A DNA stretch of 64,000 nucleotides, from the NCBI GenBank assembly GCA_037043455.1, contig JAWPHD010001283.1:1-64000 (forward strand), written 5' to 3'. The DNA comes from Cyrtodaria siliqua (Eukaryota > Mollusca > Bivalvia > Adapedonta > Hiatellidae). The notes below the pieces were generated by a model. That model made no database searches and was not told where the DNA came from. It saw only the letters and a program-made list of their open reading frames with translations. Each line of letters begins with the position of its first letter. The stretch's first letter is position 1. This document shows positions 56,119-64,000 of this stretch, one piece after another. The position numbers and the translations under genes were made by a program.

Positions 56119-58064
56119 GTACAGAATTTTAACCAAACCGAAGATGGCATGCATATGGCGGTGGACATAGTGACCTTTATACTTGTTACACCCCACCACC
56201 CCATGTCCAGCGGCGTATGGACCCAGTATCTAACACAATTCTATGCCCCGAAGAGCTAAAAAACAAAATGGACTTTAGTTGGGAGCAGCGGTTATGAAGC
56301 CTGCACATCACAAGTAACAGCCAAAATACTAAATTGAAAAGCACACAACATATCCTATGGGTGGTTAAACAATACCCAGAGCCTTTATCGGCCGGAGTAG
56401 TGGAACCACCGAATCGTCAGAAAACAAAAGCAATTGAAAATGTACCAGCGATATCTAAATATAAGTATCGGGCTCAGCAATCTCCAAAGATCGAATGAAT
56501 AATAGTCCTGATTGCAAGCGCCGGGAAACGTTTTACTGCCGCCACACTGCACAAGCAACGCCACTGTGATATGTAAAACATATATATGTTTGCAATTTTT
56601 TTTTAAAAAAGTGTTCAGTACGTTGTACATGGCTTTGTTTACTTTGGAAGACCAGCTATAAGTTGGTAAAACTGGAATCAAGCTATACATGATTCTTATC
56701 ATCAGCAGATACCTAGAATCTGGTAGCATAGCTTTCGAAAAAACAAATGAAAAGCAAGACACACCAAAGTAACCCAATGTTGTCAGTGGGGCTCGAACCT
56801 ATGATATCCGGATTTATTTTGAGTCGAACTATACTATACGCTAACTCAATTTAATAGTCGGACTAGACTAACACAAAATCTACAATTAAAGTTCCGCCAC
56901 ATCGCATACGTTAAGAAAACCTGTCTTCCGTACGTTAACAAGTCAACACGGTAACGCTGCATTCTGAATAACCGCATACATCAATAACACACAATTTTAT
57001 GAAAGAATATGGTGTCCGTGCTTGATAGATTACCGAAATGTCAAAATTATAGTTTTAGTTCTTGAAACTCGTTTGTATTAATTCAATAATCGTGTGATAT
57101 GTAATGGGAAATAAATCAGATTTATAAAAGAACTAAACTTACGGTAAATTCATTTACATCCTGTTTGAGACATTGTTTCAGTTACTGTGCATGTTTGTAT
57201 TGTATTGCATTGGACGAAGAAATCCACCCGAGTGACGCGTGTGTATTGATACAATTATATACAGTAGCGAGGTGTGTATATACCGCCCTGCTCTCAACAG
57301 TATGGTGTAGGATCGGGGTCAAAACTACTACAAAAAAACTGATATCTTCTGACACTGGTTATGTGTGCACTTTAAAACAAAATCACACAACATTATCAGA
57401 ATAAAAATACCAACATTCAAATGGTGTGTGCTAGAAGGTAATCCCTTATTTTACATTTGAAATGCGACTAACTATACACAAACTTCATCAAATTAGCATA
57501 ACAACCGTTTTCACTTGATTTATGACAGGTGTTGTAAAACATTTCCATCTTTCACACCATCATTAGGGTGATTCCGAGCTAGGCCATTCCTCGTCTCAAA
57601 GTTCCATCCCAGTTGTACACGAGGTATTGTACACATCGTGACACGATATTTCATCATTTATGACAGGTGTTCTAAAAACATCCGCTTACACCTATGGATA
57701 CGCCATCTACAAAGGTGCTGCCTATTTGGACCCTCCCTAATCCAAAACCACAATCCTATGAGTACCTTTAAATTTGACACGAGTCAGTTTCAGAGAATTT
57801 TATTTTAAATAAACCATACTTTTATTCAAAAGGGGGAAGGGGAGATAACTCTGATAACAGGAACCAGCTACTCTGTAGCTTTTGTTTCGTATATTTACTA
57901 TTTTTTCACGAAAAAGGAAATCCTAAAAAGCGATGGTACACTTGACAGTGTATCTGATGATCCACAGAGCGGTCATGCGCAGCCGTGGTCGATAGGATAA
58001 AGATACTGCATCCGAAACCAATTGCCTCTCAATTAGAAATTGTTAATTATTGTGGAAAGCATTG
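56119..58064. other. intergenic DNA
   Basis: No gene was recognised. The word TTTATGACAGGTGTT occurs twice (about 57520 and 57657), suggesting a small local duplication. Confidence 0.3.
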
Positions 58065-58405
58065 TTGTGTTTTACTTATATTGCCAATTGATGCTGCCTT
58101 GTTGGTTGGAGTTTAGATCATGGCGGGGATTTCTTTATTTACACTCTCCTGTTTTAATGGGATGACAGTAGGGTACGTGTGAGGTTTGGTGCACCCTAGA
58201 ACCGGTTTAAACCCCAGTGGCCTACTTTGCCACTGACCGTTTCAAGGCGGTAGCCCTATTGTCAACCCTTGTGTGTTTGTGATGTCGTTTGCATTTTTTA
58301 TTACTTTTGTCTTTTCGTTTGTCTGTTTGCGTGTTTGTTTTTGTGTTTTGTGTTTGACTGTCGTCCTTGAATGCTGCTTTCCCTGTCCGATATTTTACCC
58401 TTTTT
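58065..58405 (+). repeat. dispersed repeat family A, copy 4 (partial)
   Basis: It begins at TGTTTTACTTATATTGCC and ends at CCCTGTCCGATATTTTACCC. The first half of the long form is absent. Confidence 0.82.
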
Positions 58406-58539
58406 TGTACAGTACTGAATACTGATTCTATTTAGAAAATAAATGATTGTTCTCCATTTAGAAAATAAATGATCGGTCTCCATCCGCTACAAAATTTACC
58501 GTCATTATATAGCATACAATGTACTGAAAAATGCAGATA

Positions 58540-58672
58540 AACACAATTCAAATAAATATATAACAGGAAATTCAGCTTTCACAGAACACAGTAAACCCAA
58601 AAAAAAACGCAAAATGGCAAATAAGAAGTCACAAACACAAAACGGGTTGACAATAGGGCTACCACCTTGGAA
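58540..58672 (-). repeat. dispersed repeat family A, inverted fragment
   Basis: ACAATAGGGCTACCACCTTG and CACAAACACAAAACGGGTTG are inverted family A words, about 130 bp in all. Confidence 0.6.
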
Positions 58673-59429
58673 CGAACAAACCAACAAACTATCACTCTTC
58701 TCTCTCCAAAAAGTGATGAACATTTCCTTCGTTTCTTGGGACTCTTGTTTAATATTCGATGGAAATAATTAGTTCACAAGCATATTTATTTTAAAATAAA
58801 TGAAATATGTCAAATGATAGCCCTTGGCATACCTGTCGCTAATACAAAACCTCTTGAAAGAATATTAAACTTCTTGATTAGGATAGCAGAAATTCCTTGA
58901 TAATCGTTTTCTGTTCCTGTTTGGGCTTAATATTTAGGTTTTTTATTTTTCATTTTGTACATTCAACCCAGGCAAATACTACCATTAAGTGCCAATAGAA
59001 ACAAAACGGTGAATGTATATTTTCCATTTTGATTAAAGCTACATTTTTGTTTGTATTTGTGCGATATATAAAAAAATATATTTCAAGTTGGTGGTTAGCA
59101 TAGCAACGCATTCAAAATTTAAAATCACACTCATTATAACTTGATTAAACAGCATATTCTGAGTGGAGTTTATGACATTTTATTTTCAAATTTATCGGGA
59201 ACAAATCATGGTGTACTAATATTGGCATCAACTAAATTTTCATAAGGGCTCACATTAATCATGACGTTATTAACGCATTTACGCTGTTGGTCGTCGTATT
59301 TTTCCATAATGCGCATGTGTAGTCTCGGTGATGGAAGGATCATGTGAACTATTGCTCTCGGCAGTACTATTAAATATGTTGAGCGTTTTGATCTATGTAC
59401 TCCCTGAAAGTAATTTATTGTTTTTTTAT
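58673..59429. other. AT-rich intergenic DNA
   Basis: No supported feature was seen. Confidence 0.3.
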
Positions 59430-59620
59430 GCCGCCGAAGTGTGGCATGTAGTAGTCGCACTGTCCGTCCGTCCGTTCGTCCGTGTCATCGTGTCCGGTAA
59501 ATAACTCTGACATTCATAAACGGATTTTTAAGTAACTTAGCACAAGTGCTCACCATAATCCAGGTCCGTGACTACAAGGTCAAGGTCACACATCGATGGT
59601 CTAGAATAATAAGGTCGTAA
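59430..59620 (-). repeat. GACCTT-core dispersed repeat, inverted partial copy
   Basis: CCGTCCGTCCGTTCGTCCGT, then CACAAGTGCTCACCATAATC, then CAAGGTCAAGGTCACAC are the inverted end and one unit of the repeat seen at 18.5-20.5 kb. Confidence 0.75.
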
Positions 59621-60117
59621 GTGAAAAATCATAGTTTTCCGCAAAGTGAAAAAAACTGACTGACATTACAAATTGTGTTAATACTGTGAATAATCATATT
59701 GTGACATAAGCTGTAGTTTGCTCGCTTTTAAAATATAGTATTTCTTATAACACAATTTCAATTTTGACTTTTAATCAGAGAAATTGCACTTAAGTAATCG
59801 AAAAGGAATATTTTCATCAAAAAAGTTATATCTAGCAGTTACGACCTTTTGAAATGTTATAAAAGTGATTATTAGACCACTGTAAATGTATTTTATTTTA
59901 ATAGTAGTGGATAATGTGACATCCAAAGAGATGCAAGACATATGTTTTATACTTTAATTTTAACAAAATAACATTTAATAACTGAAAACTTTAATGCGTA
60001 TTAACTAATGAACAGACAATTAAACAAATTCAGAAAAAAATTTAACAAATATTACAGTTGATTCTATGCTTATATAGCACTTTTAAGGCTACATTATGAT
60101 TAGTAGTACTATTAGTG
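59621..60117. other. AT-rich intergenic DNA
   Basis: No supported feature was seen. Confidence 0.3.
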
Positions 60118-62815
60118 TTCGCTCGTATGTAGACTGGTATTTCAACCAGGCTCTTCTGTACTCCTGGTATCTAAACCAGGCTTTTATGTAAACATGGTAT
60201 TTAAACGTGGCTCTATTGTACACCTGATATTTAAAAGCGGCTCTTCTGTACACCTGGTATTTAAACGAGGCTCTTCTGCAAACGTGGTATCTAAACCAGG
60301 CTCTTTTGCACACCTGGTATTTAAACAAGGCTCTTCTGTACACCTGATATTTAAACTAGGCTCTTCTGTACACCTGCTATATAAACCAGTCTCTAATGTA
60401 CACCTGGTATGTGGTATTTAAACAAGGTACTTCTGTACACCTGGTGTTTAAACGAGGCTCTTATAGGTACACCCGATATTTAAACGAGGCTCTTCTGTAC
60501 ACCTGGTATTGAAACCAGGCTCTTCTGTACACCTGGTGTTCAATAGAGGCTATTTGTACACCTAGTATTTAACAGAGGCTCTTCTGTACACCTGGTATTT
60601 AAACCAGGCTCTTCTGTACATATGATATTTAAACTAGGCTCTTCTGTACACCTGATTTTTAAAAGAGGCTCTTCTGTGCACGTGGTATATAAACTAGGCT
60701 TTTCTGTACACCTGGTATTAACAGAGGCTCTTCTGCACACCGGTATGAAACTAGGTTCTTCTGTACACTTGGTATTTAAAGGAGGATTTTCTGTACACCT
60801 GGTATTTAAACCAGGCTCTTCTGTACATATGGTATTTAAACTAGTCTTTTCTGTACATCCGATATTTAAAAGAGGCTCTTCTGCACATCGGTATTTAAAC
60901 GAGGATCTTCTGTACACCTGGTATTTAAACGAGGCTCTTCTGTACACCTGATATTTAAACGAGGCTCTACTGTACACCAGGTATATAAATGAGGCTCATC
61001 TGTACACCTGGTAATTAAACGAGACTCTAATGTACACGTGGTATTTAAACCAGACTCTTATGTACACCTGGTATTTAAACGAGGCTCTACTGTTCACCTG
61101 ATATTCAACCGAGGCTCTTCTGTACACCTGTTATTTAAACAAGGCTTTTCTGTACACCTGGTATTTAAACGAGGCTCTTTCGTATACCTGGTATTTTAAC
61201 GAGGCTCTTCTGTACGCCTGGTATTTAAATGAGAGTTCTGTACACGTATATAAACATGGCTCTTCTGTATGCCTGGTATTTAAACGAGGCTCGTCTGTAC
61301 ATCTGGTATCTAAACCAGGTTTTTTTGTACACCTGGTATTTAAACGAGGCCCTTCTGAAACCTGGTATTTAAATGAGACTCTTTTGTATACCTGGTATTT
61401 GAACAAGGCTCTTCTGTACACCTGGTATTTAAACCGGGCCCTTCTGTACATCTGGTATTTAAACAAGGATCTTATGTACACCTGGCATTTAAACGAGGCT
61501 CTTATGTATACCTGGTATTTCTACCAGGCACTTATATACACCTGGTATTTAAATGAGGCTCTTCTCTACACCTGGTATTTCAACCAGACTATTATGTACA
61601 CCTGGTATTTAAACGAAGTTCTTCTGTACAACTGGTATTTCATCCAGGCTCTTCTATACACCTGGTATCTAAATCAGGCTCTTTTGTACACCTGGTATTT
61701 AAACAAGGCTCTTATGTATACCTGGTATTTAAACGAGGCTCTTCTGTACACCTGATATTTAAACGAGGATCTACTGTACACCAGGTATATAAATGAGGCT
61801 CATCTGTACACCTGGTATTTAAACGAGACTCTAATGTACACCTGGTATTTAAACCAGACTCTTATGTACACCTGGTATTTAAACGAGGCTCTACTGTTCA
61901 CCTGATATTCAACCGAGGCTCTTCTGTACACCTGTTATTTAAACAAGGCTTTTCTGTACACCTGGTATTTAAACGAGGCTCTTTCGTATACCTGGTATTT
62001 TAACGAGGCTTTTCTGTACGCCTGGTATTTAAATGAGAGTTCTGTACACGGTATATAAACATGGCTCTTCTGTATGCCTGGTATTTAAACGAGGCTCGTC
62101 TGTACACCTGGTATCTAAACCAGGCTTTTTTGTACACATGGTATTTAAACGAGGCCCTTCTGTTAACCTGGTATTTAAATGAGACTCTTTTGTATACCTG
62201 GTATCTGAACAAGGCTCTTCTGTACACCTGGTATTCAAACCGGGCCCTTCTGTACATCTGGTATTTAAACAAGGATCTTATGTACACCTGGCATTTAAAC
62301 GAGGCTCTTATGTATACCTGGTATTTCTACCAGGCACTTATATACACCTGGTATTAAAATGAGGCTCTTCTCTACACCTGGTATTTCAACCAGACTATTA
62401 TGTACACCTGGTATTTAAACGAAGTTCTTCTGTACACCTGGTATTTCAACCAGGCTTTTCTATACACCTGGTATCTAAATCAGGCTCTTTTGTACACCTG
62501 GTATTTAAACAAGGCTCTTATGTATACCTGGTATTTCTACCAGGCACTTATATACACCTGGTATTTAAATGAGGCTCTTCTCTACACCTGGTATTTCAAC
62601 CAGACTATTATGTACACCTGGTATTTAAACGAAGTTCTTCTGTACACCTGGTATTTCAACCAGGCTCTTCTATACACCTGGTATCTAAATCAGGCTCTTT
62701 TGTACACTAAACGAGGCTCTTCTGTAACCTAGTAATTTAACGAGGCACTTCAGTACACCTGGTATCTAAACCAGGCCCCTTTGTACACCTTGTATTTAAA
62801 TGAGACTTCTTTTTG
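60118..62815. repeat. 30-bp satellite array, about 90 units, with higher-order repeats
   Basis: The unit is GTACACCTGGTATTTAAACG plus AGGCTCTTCT, with variants such as CAAGG, CCAGG and TGAGG in the last third. A block of about 804 bp is duplicated (starts near 60967 and 61771), and a block of about 210 bp repeats again near 62307 and 62517. Frames of 10-residue period open on both strands are artefacts of the 30-bp length. Confidence 0.95.
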
Positions 62816-62827
62816 CAACATACTGCA

Positions 62828-63430
62828 TGCTTGGTGGTGGACCCTTTTACAGTTCGCCACTATGCTTTCTTCTTTAATTGTACGTTGACCAGAGAGGCTG
62901 TGGACCCTATGGTCACGACTACCTAAAGCCCATTGGGACGGTGGCGTTTGATGTTTCTCCATGATCTTTCTTGTCGTGCCCTTAGTGGTTTATTCTCTTA
63001 CTGCTCTGGCTTCTGCCAAGTCACTGAGTACCTTCATTGTGGCTTTCTAGGCTATTGTTGTTTTGTATTATATTTACACGAGCATATTTGTGTTTTACTT
63101 ATATTGCCTGTTGATGCTGCCTTGTTGGTTAGAGATTAGATCATTGCGGGGATTGCTTTATTTACACTGTCCTGTTTTAATGGAATGACAGTCGGGTAAG
63201 TGTGAAGTTTGGTGCACCCTAGAACCGGTTTAAACCCCCAATGGCCTACTTTGCCACTGACCGTTCCAAGGCGGTAGCCCTATTGTCAACCCTTTTGTGT
63301 TTGTGATGTCGTTTGCATTAAGTATTGCTTTTGCCTTCTTGTTTGTCTGTTTGCGTGTTTGTTTCAGTGTTTTGTGGTTGAGTGTCCTCCTTGAATGCTA
63401 CTTTCCCTGTCCGATCTTTTTATATTTCTT
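62828..63430 (+). repeat. dispersed repeat family A, copy 5 (long), inside the satellite
   Basis: It runs from GCTTGGTGGTGGACCC to CCGATCTTTTTATATTTCTT and matches the copy at 45.3 kb end to end. Satellite units lie on both sides, so this copy splits or links the arrays. Confidence 0.88.
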
Positions 63431-64000
63431 TCTGTACACCTGTTATTTAAACGTGGTTCTTTTGTACACCTGGTATTTAAACGAGGCTCTTCTGTACACC
63501 TGGTATCAAAACCAGGCTCTTTTGTACATCTGGTATTTAAACGAGGCTCTTTTGTACACCTGGTATTTAAACGAGGCTCTTCTGTATGCCTGGTATCTAA
63601 ACCAGGCTCTTATGTAAAACTGTTATGTGGTATTTAAACGAAACTCTTTTGTACACCTGGTATTTAAACCAGGCTCTTCTGGGTACAACTGGCTCTTGTG
63701 AACACCTAGCATTTAAACCAGGCTCTTATGTACACCTAGTATTTAAAAGAGGCTCTTCTGTACACACGGTGTTTACACGAGGCTCTTCTGTACACCTGGT
63801 ATTTAAAAAAGTATATTTTGTACAAATGGTGTTTAAACGAGGCTCTTCTGTTCACCTGGTATTTAAACATGGCTCTTCTGTACACCTGGTATTGAAACCA
63901 GGCTCTTCTGTACACCTGGTATTGAAACAAGGCTCTTCTGTACCCCTGGTATTTAGACCAGGCTCTTCTGTACACCTGGTATTTAAACAAGGCTATTCTG
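63431..64000. repeat. 30-bp satellite array, second block, runs off the window
   Basis: The unit type is the same as at 60.1-62.8 kb (CTTCTGTACACCTGGTATTT), about 19 units to the window edge. Confidence 0.95.

Noticed and set aside
57165..57404. 79-codon Cys-rich frame
   Set aside because: No signal peptide, repeated cysteine spacing or conserved domain could be supported. It is probably chance.
60089..62732. Many 70-145 codon frames with a 10-residue period
   Set aside because: They mirror the 30-bp satellite unit on both strands. There is no start context, splice signal or non-repeat coding part.

Overview
The window looks like AT-rich nuclear DNA of an invertebrate animal. The repeat content (tRNA-derived SINEs, tandem blocks with a GTGACCTTGACCTT core, Gmr1-type gypsy and Polinton elements) fits a mollusc, probably a bivalve, but this is an inference from repeat style and not from a host gene. 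I could not recognise any host protein-coding exon. Nearly everything that can be identified is a mobile element, an endogenous virus-like element or a tandem repeat.

Layout. (1) 1-6432: the 3' part of a Ty3/gypsy LTR retrotransposon, with a broken gag/protease, one long open pol frame in which integrase precedes reverse transcriptase (Gmr1-type order), and a 3' LTR of about 1.5 kb. (2) 6433 to about 17935: a truncated Polinton/Maverick (adintovirus-like) element. It holds a broken protein-primed DNA polymerase B, a broken retrovirus-like integrase, a cluster of small ORFs, a packaging ATPase, a broken double-jelly-roll major capsid gene and several probable virion genes. Polymerase coding sequence starts exactly at the LTR edge, so the retrotransposon appears to have landed inside the polymerase gene. 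(3) 18.0-24.4 kb: dispersed repeats, including tandem blocks with a GTGACCTTGACCTT core and a MITE. (4) 24.4-27.2 kb: a decayed non-LTR retrotransposon (LINE), followed by a 48-bp minisatellite. (5) 28-50 kb: LINE 3' ends, two tRNA-derived SINEs, palindromic and MITE-like elements, a 280-bp pure pentanucleotide tract, and several copies of an unnamed dispersed repeat (called family A here). (6) 50.4-56.1 kb: a non-autonomous element with mariner-like ends, split by a nearly complete LINE on the minus strand. (7) 60.1-64.0 kb: a large 30-bp satellite with higher-order structure, interrupted by a family A copy and running off the window end.

How the genes fit together. In the Polinton block, PolB and integrase converge. 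Integrase and a small ORF diverge from a shared 41-bp AT-rich gap. The packaging and capsid genes lie on the minus strand in a tight block. Two more divergent gene pairs share very short AT-rich spacers. Almost every gene start there is preceded closely by a TATATA/poly-A signature, which looks like a common viral-type promoter. Replication genes carry many frameshifts, while most structural and packaging genes are open. Possible explanations are relaxed decay, retained function, or assembly indels in homopolymers.
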